The notes below the pieces were generated by a model, which was given only the letters and a program-made list of their open reading frames with translations, was not told the DNA's origin and ran no database searches. 64,000 nucleotides of DNA, taken from Antedon mediterranea (Eukaryota > Echinodermata > Crinoidea > Comatulida > Antedonidae). This document shows, piece after piece, positions 1 to 11,777 of the stretch. Each line of letters starts with the position of its first letter. Within the stretch, counting starts at the first letter, position 1. The stretch lies in NCBI RefSeq assembly GCF_964355755.1, contig NC_092677.1, forward strand, positions 22,662,101-22,726,100, written 5' to 3'. The position numbers were made by a program, and so were the translations under genes.

Positions 1-2198
1 GCATTATTGTATTTACTATGCTAAAAATTAGGTATATTGTGAGATAGTTTGTACAGTACTGTAGTAGGCCTACTATAAGCTTAAAAACACCTTGAGTACA
101 ATATACCTTGAAAAGAGTATATATTTTGTATGTTAATAAAATCTACTGGGTAGATAAAACAAAACAAAACGAGAATGCTTTTATATTTATTCATTACAAG
201 CTTGTTTCATATAAATGTAACATACTCTATTTATTTTGCTTTATCTAGAAAAATCCATAAAAACTAATTTAGGCAGATATGTGAAATAATTATTTGAGTT
301 TTTGCATAGAATTTATTAAATATTTAAGTGTGTATTACATCATATCTTATATGCAATTGTGCAATTGTATTTGTAATTTGATAAGAGCAATATGGCCTGC
401 TAATATGTACCTAAATAATCAGGAATACAGTAGTTCTAATCAGCTCCATCGATGAGTATTGTTTCTAATATTATATGTGTGCAGACTAATAGTCTGGGTT
501 CCAGATGGAGTTTTGTTTTGACCAATCACAAGCGATGGCTTATTCGCTTGTGATTGCTAACTGTCTATAACTTCGCTTGTCATTGGTTAAAACGCTTGCG
601 TTGCGTTTACGTCCTTGCGTTACGTTCTAAACACTCGTCTGTGTAAAATTGACCATTACAATATATGTTTCGGTAAATTCGGGCCTGGTAAAAATACGTT
701 TAATTCAGCCTAGGCCTAACCACAATAGGTCTAACATTTTAATTATAAATTATTTTTGAGTAAATTGTCTATTTTCGATGTTGCTAATAGTAATATAACT
801 GACGTTATTCATTCAATGGTAACCACTTATCGTAACCATAACAACAACCACCATAACCATAATTTAGTTAGTTATTATATTGTGTTTGGCTCGTTTACTC
901 CTGCATGCTGTAAAGATATTTATCGTATCCATTGTGTTTAACCGGCTCTCATATCATTATGCATCTCTGATCAAACGACCAATATGGAAATACAGTAATA
1001 TCATATGGTAATTTGAAAATGTATAATTATATAATAGAAGACTACAACTTTTTAAATTCCAAACCTTTACTTCACCCATGACCCATGACCTCAGACGAGA
1101 AGTTTATAGAACTTGCAATTAAGAAATCATTTAAACCGTAATTCCTTCAATTGAAAAAAATATAATAATAATAGGCCTATAGCTTATATTAGGCCTATAT
1201 CAACGCTAAGGTTGTTATTTGAACTAATTGATCGTGTAAAATATTATGGTTTATTAAATATACCATAAATTATTCCTCGCTTGAAAACTCCCCCTCGAAT
1301 AAACATTCCCCACCCCCAGAACATCGTTTGGAATTCCCCCACCCCCCCCCCCCCCCACACACACACCCACTAACTAATAAACTCGCCACCACATAACGCA
1401 ACTTATAAACAAGCTTAATATTTATTGTAAGTAAGATTTTGTTATTTATTAATGACGTCTATGATATTGCAATTATACTGTATTTTAATTTAACCCGGTT
1501 AGATCAAGACACAACTTTGCGCTGATTACTAGCTGCATTATATTATGGGAGTAGGCCTAGTTTCCACAAATGTTTGATCCAAAAAATGACTGGGGTAATA
1601 ATGTTCAGCGCATTGAGAGCTTGCTTATATGCGCTATATAAGAATGAACTATTATTATTATTATTTATAAAGACAAAATAAATGAAATGAAATTACGTAA
1701 CACATTTCCATTTGTAGCCAGTCATTGACCTCGATAATTGAATTTTTACTGTATTTTAAAATTAAATAGCGTGTTGTATTTTTTCATATTTAGGGAAAAT
1801 TTATTTGATATACCAGAGATTATACATATTATTACACCCACAAAAAATAAACGTCTTCCTCGAATGACACATCCCCTAAAACCCTCCCGAATACAAATTC
1901 GGTACTAGCAAGTCAATTATCACCACTATGACCTACCTGCCAATGGTTGCAAATATATAACAAGCTGGGATCATTTAGTTTGATTGGTATCACCAAAGAT
2001 ACAAATGGTAATTGTTTTGAAAAATAATATGAATTTTCGTAATCGTACATTTTCTGTAGCAATCGATTTTTTTTGTTATATTACAATATCGACTATTTAT
2101 AGTCCGAGAATCATTGGACAGCGCTAACATTGTGCTAAACGTCATTGAGTAATAAGATCTCTAGTAGGAAAGACGTCAGACTATTTACCGAATAAACT
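1..2198. other. Upstream intergenic region of the BRICHOS gene
   Basis: No coding exon is supported here. The region is AT-rich with scattered TAGGCCTA octamers. It holds one copy of a dispersed inverted-repeat family (about 485-640), a poly-C/CA run near 1326-1370 and short ATT microsatellites near 1648-1665. The BRICHOS promoter should lie close to 2199, but no TATA box can be assigned with confidence. Confidence 0.5.
485..640. repeat. Dispersed foldback/MITE copy with CCAAT motifs
   Basis: The segment carrying GACCAATCACAAGCGATGG and, inverted, CGCTTGTCATTGG recurs at 7565-7675, 50698-50862 and, diverged, at 62752-62893. The first part (about 486-512) also matches the left end of a small inverted-repeat element at 32555. 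This copy looks like one element joined to a fragment of another. It lies about 1.6 kb upstream of the BRICHOS start codon. Confidence 0.55.
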
Positions 2199-5100
2199 AT
2201 GGTTAAAATTTGTGTTGTGAGTCCTGAAGGGCTAAAAGATGACAAGAAAGTGGAAGGTTTGCCAGTACCAGAAGTTCTTACGGAAATACCGGTAATGTTT
2301 TTACATGATTTTAGCTTTAAAATATCAAACACAGAACTAAAGCTCTAAATAATAATGATCGAGTGAGCAGGAAATGCTTAATAAGCGTTCAACAAAAAAA
2401 CGTACGCGGAAATATTGGATACAAATATGTCTAGCTAACTCTTTTTTGTCAAGTTGTTTTTTTTATCAAGAACTATAAGCAAATATACAGTAATAGTAAA
2501 TTAGGCATTGCATTTAGACTTTTTAATTTTTAAATAATACATTTTGTAAAGCCATAGAATAATGATTTTTTATATGTCGTTTGTCTTCATGTTCCATACT
2601 AGTTAGCCTACTAGCTTACTGGATAATTTATGTCAATTTGTTATTACATGAACGCCCTCAATGTTGTATATTGGGTCATCTGAGAAAATTTAGAAAAATA
2701 GAGCTGCTAGTCCAGAAATTGGATTTATATGAAGCAAAATAATAATAATAAGTTTTCAAGACCAGCTCTACCATGGTTGGGGCTGAGCTAAAATACTATT
2801 TGAAAAACAGAGCTGCAACTTCTTCTCCGGGAATTGCATTTAAATTGCAATATAAAAAACTATTGCATGCGTATTGATATTGACTATGATACAAATAATT
2901 ATTGTTTATGAGTGTAATAGTACACATAATGGCATGAGGTAAATGATGAAAGGTTATAATTATTTAAATGAGGCACGAGCCGAGTTGAAATTTAACCTTT
3001 CATCATTCACCAAATTCCATTATTTGTACCATTACACGAATATAAAACATTCAATATTTGTTTTATATAACATCTAAGTAGATTCCTGTCATTTGAATCA
3101 AATAAAAGGTAAACAGTAACATTTGGTTTTTAATTATTTATGATTATTGGGTATAATGTGGATGCACCATTGAGCTATTTATTTTATATATACCAAAAGT
3201 ATTTTAGGAGTTGCAAAATGACAGCTAATCAAGTCTTGATTTCTGTTCTAAATTAGTTACAAGAAAAGCTTACAATAAATGATTTGGCGACAATCAAGAA
3301 TCCAAAGCGAAGATGTAAAGGAGTCGTGATAATACTGGTCATGCTTACATTAGCCGTCACGTGCCTGTGCCTTGCAAGTGTCATTTACAGTTACACCGTG
3401 AATAACAACGAAGAACAGGACATGATCAAAAATCAGGTGTGTTATGTGGTAAAGTGCGGGCAAAAATATCTAAATAATAGTAAATGTTCCACTAATCATC
3501 GATCTATAGTTTCCCTTATGTTTCATAATTGAAAATCGAAATGTTTCGACTTTGTTGAAAATAAGCACTTTCTTATAATGGTGTTTGTGCACAAAATGTT
3601 ATAAGGTGACTAATTTAACTAATATAACTTAGAATTTGATATTTAAGTCTGTTTTTTATAGCAGAATTTTGCCCAATTCCATTCTAATATTTGTTACAGT
3701 GATTTACGGTACATTAAGCAGCTATTAACGCCTTACGTATAATAAGCTTCACACGTTAATTTTGCGTAGCACCCTTGATAAATTTGTATCATGCATTTAC
3801 GAGTTGATCATCATTACAAAGTTGTCCATCATTAAGTATTTTTATAGGCTGGATGTACATTGGTTATATTGTAATATTCTTTCTTGTTGCTTTGTAATTT
3901 TATAACAATCAATAATGGGACATTATTAAGTCTACAGCATTTTTTACAATTTGTAATTACTGTTGTCATAGAAACTGCTGTTATACCTGGATTATTATTA
4001 TCCAGCATGAATGTCTGTTGTGTCTATCATTGTTATTCTATTTTTACATTATAATCATAAATATTCAGCTTATATAAACTCATAAAGTGCCCAGTGGTAT
4101 AATTAATTCATAGCAAGTAATTACTATTTCTATTATCCACACTTTCAGGAGCCACAACGTTTTGAAATCGATGTTACGTTCCGTGACCCGGATGGTGTAA
4201 CTAAAGAAAAACATGAATTGGAAGTAAGTTTTTTAAACAAGACAATAACTTAGGCTTACAATTCAGATCTCACATGAACGATTAAGATTGCGTTTCTAGT
4301 TTTACTCTACACACACAACAGTGTGAGAGTGGGTTTTTTCTAACGTACAGATATTAAAATTGAGTTTTTCTAAAATGTTATTTATGACAAAAAGTACTTC
4401 CTTTTCACCACAGTAATAAAGGATATCTGTTATTTTAGTGATGTGCGATTGTATGTAAATAAAAGCGAAAATTCTCAATAAGGCCTAACTAAAATAAATC
4501 TGACTTTGCTAGACACCCATTGATGATATTATTGGTTCAACTGTATAACTAAAGATCTGTCTACACTATCAAACTTTATGTGATATATGGACACGATGAC
4601 GTCATATCACTACCAAATTGGGCACATCATACTTTTTTGTCAAACTAGTTTGATAGTGTAGTGTTTACATAACATTAGTATTATTTATAACGGTAAAATA
4701 CGATACAAGTAACAAAGTATTATACAATATCGTAAGTAGGCCTGTGTCAAATGTTGACAGCTAAACAGGCGGAATACCCCCCCTGGCGGTTTTTACCGGG
4801 TTGAGAAGCGTTCGATTGGGCTGGGTAACAAGTGAAAAAAATAAAATAAAATACAAAGAAGGGATAGAAGAAAGAAAAAGAAAGAAAATATAAGATAAGA
4901 ATAAAATATACGATATATGATATGGCTTCAAATGAGTCAAATGAGTCACAGTACAGTATGGTATTCAAGTAAGATGATATGAAATACACAAAATCCTGAC
5001 TGACAACTCGTGGGAAGACGCACTGCTTATCAGTACATTAACATGCGGTCAGTTGACTGTGGTTTTTGGCGTCTTTTATCTAAGTCGCCATCACGGGCAT

Positions 5101-8100
5101 CTCATACACAATTGTGACGCTGTGCTGTGCGTGTGAGGCCACCTTAAAAAAATACACTCCTACTAATCGTATGTAACGCGCTAGCGATCAGCAAAACGAA
5201 CGTATTTTCGTGGCTGAACAGCGAGTTCCGCTTGGCCTCCCACTTTTTTTTTGCTGGGCATACTAACACAACACTACGATTGTTTACTACAGGTCTAGTC
5301 AAGCCTTAATAAATGTAATTAATATAAATCGACATAAGAATATTAAGTATATTTTAACTAAAATATAAAAACCTAACACTAAATTTACAAGATAAATTCT
5401 ATTTGACTAGATGGTACGCTCGCTTCGCTCGCGTACCATCTAGGTCGTGCCCACAGATGGTTCTCGAATACATAATAATTTCAGCTTTAAAAAACTGGCG
5501 ATTTCAAATGTACGTACAATAATACATGTCGTTTACAGGATCGAATAAATAGACACTGATTTATGTACTCAACTAAAATTAACACCCTGAGAATTACTTC
5601 CGAAAGAGAAACTTGTCACAAAATGAGACCAATTGTTTAAGTCAAATTTAATCAAACTTAATTTGTGTTTTGTATGTAACATTAGGGGTGAGGGATGGGG
5701 AAGAGGATGGGTGCAAAGAGGAAAAATTTTTAACTATATTAAATATATTCTTTATCCATTTAGTAACGAAATATTAATTGTTTTCATGTTTTACAAATAA
5801 TATATCACTAAACACAGTAAAACATTGCTATGTAATACTTTGTTGAAACTATCACCGTCCTAGTCAATTGAAATAGTACAGTACATGTAACGATACATCA
5901 CTACGACGTGTATGTTTATATAATGTAAAACAATTTGTGAAAACCACCTCTATTCGGGGAAAATCATAAAATCGATTTAATCGTCAATAAAAATTAAATT
6001 ATCTAACTCAACTTTATTAGTAGGCCTAATGGTTTACAATTCTTTCTTAGAGCCAATTCATACTTAAGTTGGTTCCTACCCTACCCACCAAAGTTGTTCT
6101 GTGTTTAGGGGATTTGATGCACCGTAGGCCTATCCTCTACTGGCTTTACAACGCTACTCATGCCAGTGAGGGAAGGGTGATGATGTGGGTGGTTTAAATG
6201 CAATAATAAAGATTTGTACATAATATACGGCGACTGAAAACGCTAGCTCATTATCCGTTAAAAAAAATTATATCCAACCTCTGCAGCACAGATCGCAAAT
6301 CAATACATTTGTATAAACGTATATTAAATCTATAAAAATAGTATTTTTTAAAGAAAAGCGGCCTGTCTTCAACATTATGATCCTGTACTCGAGCTGTTCA
6401 ACCGGTTTTCAACCATTAAAAACAATTATCGCAGGAGGAGATAGGAAAATGCGAAGCATCCTCGTATTATTGTCTGTGGGTATTTTTCAAGACGGACATC
6501 CATTAGACAGTGTATAGGCTACCACGATCGAAAAACACCCCTATTTGGGGAAAATCGTTGAACCTAAATTCGTTTTAATTGTCAATAACTAATTATCTAA
6601 CTCAATTTAATTAGTAAACAGGGTTACATCAGGTGGTTAAAATCAGTACCAGTATCAGTACTAACCAACTTTATATACCATCGAGTAAACATTCTAGAAA
6701 AAACGCGCGATTTACCGAATTTTGCCCTTACGTAAATTTATATATAGATAACTGCTGAACATCGTGGTTCTGGAGCTAGCCGTACACAGAGCTTGACATA
6801 AAAGGGTATTCCCCTACACGGGTCTCTGCGTGCGTGTGACGTGCCCAGCCAGCTGCTTGATAGTATAGAGAGAAAGCATGCAGCTCACGTAAGTGCAAGA
6901 TGCAATGGTTGAGTGAATTCAGGGATCATCTTAATTCCATGGTTTGTTACCTAAACACCACATGATGGTGAATATGCCTGTTAAAGTCTCAATGATACGA
7001 TCCCTTAATGTACCATGTTGTTGCTAGGAGGCTTACAGGGAGGAGGGATCTAGCCTAGTTTCGGTCGGCAAGAGAATGCCGTCCTCTGACAATTTAAGGT
7101 CGGCAATAAGGTCGGCAATTGAAATTCGTGGGCTGGAAATTACACCAAATTATATAGTTCATAAACAAAAGAGATTAGCCGGAAATGCGATTTGCGGCCA
7201 TACATAGATAGGCCTATAGAGAAAAAAAATTCGAGGGTATGGTTCCACTAAACAACTTAACGATCCACCCCGCCGTCAAACCTGGTTAACGGCCCTGTTT
7301 CAGTCTTCTAACCGGAAAAATTACTACCTTTGCCAGGTGCGGATCCAATGTTAGATTGGGTTTTCACATGTTCAAATGTTATGTCACCTGTGTTTTTAAC
7401 GGTGGAAAATGTACGATCATTGTGCTGATTGCTGTGCAATAAATGGGAGTGTTATTTCCAGGCCAACTACTACTAGTTGGAGGCGCCATTTATCATGAAT
7501 TTTATGTGCGAGAATACCATTTCCGAAGATCTAGGGGTGTCATTTACCAAAATTCTGAAGTGAATTGACCAATCACAAGCGATGGATTATTCGAACTGTC
7601 GCTTGTCATTGGTTAACACGCTTGCGTTGCGTTTACGTCATTGCGTTGTTACGTCCCAGTGCGAACCAAGCTTAAAGAGGCGGATACGAAATTGACAAAA
7701 GTGTATTTACTTGCGTTGCGAAGTTATGCGTTGCGGCAAGATTTCTTGCAACGCAAGTACGTTAAGCGCACACTCAAATAATTTAACTAATCATGAGATC
7801 ATCACAACTTTCGTTTGTGATTTGTCTTGCATTGTGCCTATACGAACGTCGTCGTTGCGTTGCGTCCAAGTGGGAACCAAGCTTTATTTATAATTAACCT
7901 AAAGTACGGTAACTAGTTCCTAGGTCGTTAACCTAAGGTACGGTAACTAGTTCCTAGGTCGTTAACCTAAGGTACGGTAGCTAGTTCCTAGGTCGTTAAC
8001 CTAAGTTACGGTAACTATAGTTCTTAGATCGTTAACCTAAGGTACGGTAACTAGTTCCTAGGTCGTTAACCTAAAGTACGGTAACTAGTTCCTAGGTCGT

Positions 8101-11100
8101 TAACCTAAAGTACGGTAACTAGTTCCTAGGTCGTTAACCTAAGGTACGGTAACTAGTTCCTAGGTCGTTAACCTAAGGTACGGTAACTAGTTCCTAGGTC
8201 GTTAACCTAAGGTACGGTAACTAGTTCCTAGGTCGTTAACCTAAAGTACGGTAACTAGTTCCTAGGTCGTTAACCTAAGGTACGGTAACTAGTTCCTAGG
8301 TCGTTAACCTAAGGTACGGTAACTAGTTCCTAGGTCGTTAATATAAAGTACGGTAACTAGTTCCTAGGTCGTTAACCTAAGGTACGGTAACTAGTTCCTA
8401 GGTCGTTAACCTAAGGTACGGTAACTAGTTCCTAGGTCGTTAACCTAAGGTACGGTAACTAGTTCCTAGGTCGTTAACCTAAGGTACGGTAACTAGTTCC
8501 TAGGTCGTTAACCTAAAGTACGGTAACTAGTTCCTAGGTCGTTAACTTAAAGTACGGTAACTAGTTCCTAGGTCGTTAACCTAAGGTACGGTAACTAGTT
8601 CCTAGGTCGTTAACCTAAGGTACGGTAACTAGTTCCTAGGTCGTTAACCTAAGGTACGGTAACTAGTTCCTAGGTCGTTAACCTAAGGTACGGTAACTAG
8701 TTCTTAGGTCGTTAACCTAAACTAGTTCCTATGTCGTCGCAAATTGCTCGTTCGCGTGTCAGTACGTTAGACCAGTACTACCTGTTGTCAAAATGATTTA
8801 CCTGATATTTTGAAAAGCAGATTTCGTTCAAACTTTAAAACAACTTTGTTATCACCTCTTTGTTAAGACGGTGTAGGCACAGTTTTGAGAACATGCCTAC
8901 GTCGTTTTCTGTATGTTAGCCTAATATTTTATTTGCAGGTTAATATTCAAATTGACTTTTCAAACGACATTCTGACGACCCAACACGGAATGGCAAAAAA
9001 TCCTATTGAGATAACCAAACCCGTGACTAAAATAACAAAACAGTATCTGTATATGGAATCTGCCGAACATGCAGAACACATTACCACGTCCCAGTCAGAA
9101 ATGACTGACGAATCAGAGATAACAAAGCAAAGTGTATCGGCTACTGATGACCCTAGTACAGTTTCTCAAAGTGCCACTGTTACTACATCTACATTCCCTA
9201 AAAATCCTACAACATTGCCACAAACTTCTGCGACATTTACCTCCCAAGAGAGTGAAATGTCATCAACTACAGAGAAGACAACAACACCTGTAATTGTACA
9301 AACGACGGACGAATACACAACCATGGACGAACAGACGACGGAGAATACGCCGTTTAGAAGTGTTAGTGAAGAATACACAACCATGGACGAACAGACGACG
9401 GGGAATACGCCGTTTAGAAGTGTTAGTGAAGAAGTAAACAAAACATGACATTTTAATTGTTTGTCTAGTCTGTTTGAGCACAAGCACAGACCACGTGTGT
9501 GTGTGTTGATGTAGCCTACTAAAACAATTATTGCTTTTAGATGTACACTGTAGATGTCTTTTGAACTGTCATTATGGCTTACTCGCACTGTTTTGCAACA
9601 CCAGTCATGTCAGAAACAAACTTAAAGGTTTTTATAATATAACATGATTACCGCTGATTGATACTATTGAGACTCTAATTAATAATCTTAATAATTCGTT
9701 CGTTATTGTTCAAAGGTTGCTCAGCAAATATAATAAAATGTTAAGAAATGTCTTAGCTTGTATTTGTTTTAGTGTATGGTCATTTTTATTTAAAGATGTA
9801 TTGTCCCCCAAAAACATGAACAATGAAGATTAATTAAATCAGACTTTGAATATGTTATTTTGTAGTTTTAATAAAGTTAATCACTTCCATAGAAAAAAAA
9901 CGAAAAAAATAATGTTTTCACTTGTAAAATGACAAAATAATTGGTAGCCTAAATGCAACCAAAAATCCATTGGCTGGCAGCCAATTTGACAATTTTTTGC
10001 TTTAAATTACATTTATTTCAGGTAATACATTTTTTTTTTCGATCCAATTTTTGTGGTGGATAAGTGAATCACTACCGTATTATGTTACATTAAAATGGAA
10101 TATTTAACAAAAATTTCTTTCAAGAATTATTCTTTTCAGGGGGAACAATACATCTTTAAAAACTGCATTTATTAAAATAACTTTATACAGTATTTGTATA
10201 CACTGGTGCATATTTCTTATTTTAAATTTCGCAATTTCACTACTACGATTTTGTAAAAATAGTGCAAACTATTACATCTGTATTTTGCTTGTGTCTAAAT
10301 ATATAAACTTTCTGTAATTCAGAATAAGTATAATTATCATTGGGTAAACACATATTATTTGCGCTGCACATAAAATGGTCAACCTTTTAAACATTTTCTT
10401 TTACAGAAAACTACCCAGTATCACTCGACCGCCAATCCCCTTCACCACTTAAAGGAGGAAATCGTTGTAAATGTCGATAACAACACAGAGGTGTTCACTA
10501 TTCCACCAGGCGAGGACCACGAAGCTTTGATATTTCTACATGACTTCACACATGTAAGAATTTACATTCTACCGTCAGCCACAGTGACAGCAATGTAATG
10601 AAATCATAATACGATAGACGGATAAAACTACACAAAGACCACCGAAAATTATATCACCGAAGACAAGAAATATATATAATATGCAGCTTTGAACTTTAAC
10701 ATGATTGATTTTGATTATGTGTCTCTAATATGAGCAACACTTTCCATAAAAAAAGATGAAAAATGCCTATTGTAATTGTAATTATTCTAATATTGTTACT
10801 GGATTATATTATCTTATTTAGTATTGGTTAAATCTGTTTTTCTCTCTCTTTTTTTTATAGGAGTACACTGCGTATCTCCTTGTCGAGCAGGATCTTTGCT
10901 TCGTTAAGAACATCAGTCCATTCATGATGAGCCCGTTAGGCTTCTTAAATATTTTGCTGGTAAATACAACCTTTACCAAGAATAGTATAGGCCTACAATG
11001 AGTTATTTTTAATAAAAACTATAAACTGGAACAGCCCACATTAACTTTTCACTACGTGATGATGGGAGCTAGCCGCCAAGAAGATGCTGCTGAGATAATT

Positions 11101-11701
11101 ATAATGTAAAACAGTAACGATAAAATCAAATCACCCCAGTCCAACGTTGACAACACCACCCTGGCAGTGTAAAAAAAGTAAAATGTCTATTTTTTTTTTA
11201 GAATCCAATGTATTTTGTGCACGAGTTTATTGTTACTCAAACATCGTACATTGCTATCCCTCCACCTCTTCAACGCCTTAGCTTTGGTCCTGAAATTGAG
11301 AACCTCTGTGGCAACTCGCCTACATTTTGGTTGGAGGAAATGGATGATGATGAATACGATACGGTAAATGTTGATGATCTGCCATGGATGGACTGGGGTT
11401 ATCCAGACCGTTACATCCGCCGTAAGCGCTCGGCAGGTAAGAAGGGGAAGAGTGTATTCTACTCTCTACATAATTTGGATATGGGGAGTCGAAAGTCTCG
11501 AAAACAGAGATCTCGTGTCTTTGGTGTCTGTTTTCGAGGTCTCTGTTATTCCTTTACTGTATACAAATTGCTTAATAAATAAACAATAATCATTGCTTTT
11601 TTGCAGATCATAACGAAATAAAAAACATCAGGTTCTTTGATGCTGATGAGCGGATGCACAAAGAAAAAATCTCGTTCGGGAAACTCGCCAAGGACAAGTA
11701 A
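2199..11701 (+). CDS. BRICHOS-domain type II membrane protein, chondromodulin/ITM2-like
   Basis: Eight exons: 2199-2291, 3269-3436, 4149-4223, 8939-9433, 10407-10553, 10861-10959, 11202-11436 and 11607-11701, encoding 468 residues; all introns are GT-AG and phases agree. Seen in the protein: a short cytosolic N-terminus beginning MVKI, basic NPKRRCK (42-48), one membrane helix (about 49-71), a membrane-proximal strand region (88-112), a Thr/Ser-rich stretch (113-277), then BRICHOS (about 297-405) with the conserved HDF aspartate (D323) and the cysteine pair C339 and C395. CGNSPTFWL resembles chondromodulin/tenomodulin; MVKI and the FTIP-to-LHDF stretch recall ITM2. A furin-type RRKR (432-435) would free a 33-residue C-terminal peptide without cysteines. 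BRICHOS domains act as intramolecular chaperones in the secretory pathway; that role is inferred here. The vertebrate chondromodulin Cys-rich C-terminal domain is absent. Orthology is uncertain, so no symbol is given. Confidence 0.85.
3440..3625. repeat. Dispersed repeat copy, related to 38820-39110
   Basis: The sequence around ATCGATCTATAGTTTCCC, then ATGTTTCATAATT and AATAAGCACTTTCTTAT, recurs in the same order and similar spacing at 38870-38955. It starts directly at the exon 2 donor of the BRICHOS gene. No termini or coding capacity are visible, so the family type is unknown. Confidence 0.5.
4561..4661. mobile_element. Small MITE with 15-bp terminal inverted repeats
   Basis: CTACACTATCAAACT at 4561-4575 is the exact reverse complement of AGTTTGATAGTGTAG at 4647-4661. 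The 101-bp unit has no coding capacity and sits in intron 3 of the BRICHOS gene. No clear target-site duplication was assigned. Confidence 0.6.
5407..5443. repeat. 13-bp stem hairpin
   Basis: CTAGATGGTACGC (5407-5419) and GCGTACCATCTAG (5431-5443) are perfect reverse complements around an 11-base loop made of TCGC and GCTC motifs. It could be the terminal hairpin of a rolling-circle transposon or a relic foldback; the ends are not resolved. Confidence 0.6.
5940..6020. repeat. Diverged direct repeat, first copy (second at about 6530-6610)
   Basis: Both copies share the order CCTATT(C/T)GGGGAAAATC, an AATTGTCAATAA-like stretch and ATTATCTAACTCAA, about 590 bp apart. They may be the two halves of one old duplicated element; no termini are visible. 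Confidence 0.4.
7560..7890. repeat. Two adjacent foldback/MITE copies ending GGAACCAAGCTT
   Basis: The first copy (about 7565-7675) has the same core as 485-640 and ends in GCGAACCAAGCTTA. The second (about 7676-7890) ends in GTGGGAACCAAGCTTTA. Both are rich in GCGTTGCG direct and inverted motifs. The 60-codon ORF across the second copy is an accident of the repeat. Confidence 0.55.
7894..8735. repeat. 34-bp minisatellite, about 25 units
   Basis: The 34-bp unit contains, in order, GTTAACCTAAGGTACGGT, AACTAGTT and CCTAGGTCG. Neighbouring GTTAACC starts are 34 bp apart (for example 7927 and 7961). Variation is minor (CTAAAG versus CTAAGG, a few longer units near 8000). The array is bounded by a foldback copy on the left and ends about 200 bp before exon 4 of the BRICHOS gene. 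There are no unique spacers, so it is not CRISPR-like. Confidence 0.95.
8939..9433 (+). CDS. Exon 4 of the BRICHOS gene: mucin-like Thr/Ser cassette
   Basis: This 495-bp exon has acceptor TTTGCAG and donor GAA|GTAAAC and begins and ends in phase 0, so skipping it keeps the frame. It encodes 165 residues rich in Thr, Ser and Glu, as expected of an O-glycosylated stalk. Its end contains a tandem 60-bp duplication (9311-9370 and 9371-9430) differing at one base, giving two copies of EYTTMDEQTT(E/G)NTPFRSVSE. A 34-bp minisatellite ends about 200 bp upstream. The cassette use is inferred from phase only. Confidence 0.8.
9794..10155. mobile_element. 362-bp MITE with TTAA target-site duplication
   Basis: The element starts AGATGTATTGTCCCCC and ends GGGGAACAATACATCT, inverted copies of each other apart from one base, and is flanked by TTAA on both sides (9790-9793 and 10156-10159). 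TTAA targets are typical of piggyBac-type transposases, but the termini are not the canonical CCC. Relatives are at 43083-43370, 45123-45420 and a 122-bp version at 49793-49914. It lies in intron 4 of the BRICHOS gene. Confidence 0.75.
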
Positions 11702-11777
11702 ACCATTGTGGACGCCTTCATTAAATGCTGAATGACTTAATGTTTTATATAAACTTTCTATGTTCATTAGGCATATC

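Larger units (their letters stand above)
4224..8938. other. Large intron 3 of the BRICHOS gene
   Basis: No exon is supported within this 4.7 kb. It contains a small MITE (4561-4661), a strong hairpin (5407-5443), a pair of diverged direct repeats (about 5940-6020 and 6530-6610), two adjacent foldback copies (about 7560-7890) and a 34-bp minisatellite (7894-8735). Confidence 0.6.

Noticed and set aside
1326-1370. Poly-C/CA run as a regulatory site
   Set aside because: Simple low-complexity sequence with no further support.
7894-8735. Regular ~34-bp repeats resembling a CRISPR array
   Set aside because: Units are contiguous with no unique spacers, the DNA is clearly eukaryotic and there are no cas genes; it is a minisatellite.
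9166-9588. Minus-strand 140-codon ORF with an internal repeat
   Set aside because: It mirrors the Thr-rich exon 4 of the BRICHOS gene including its 60-bp duplication.
11437-11582. Extension of BRICHOS exon 7 to a stop in intron 7 as the main C-terminus
   Set aside because: A good GTAAGA donor and a clean acceptor at 11606 join in frame to a final exon; read-through remains only a possible isoform.
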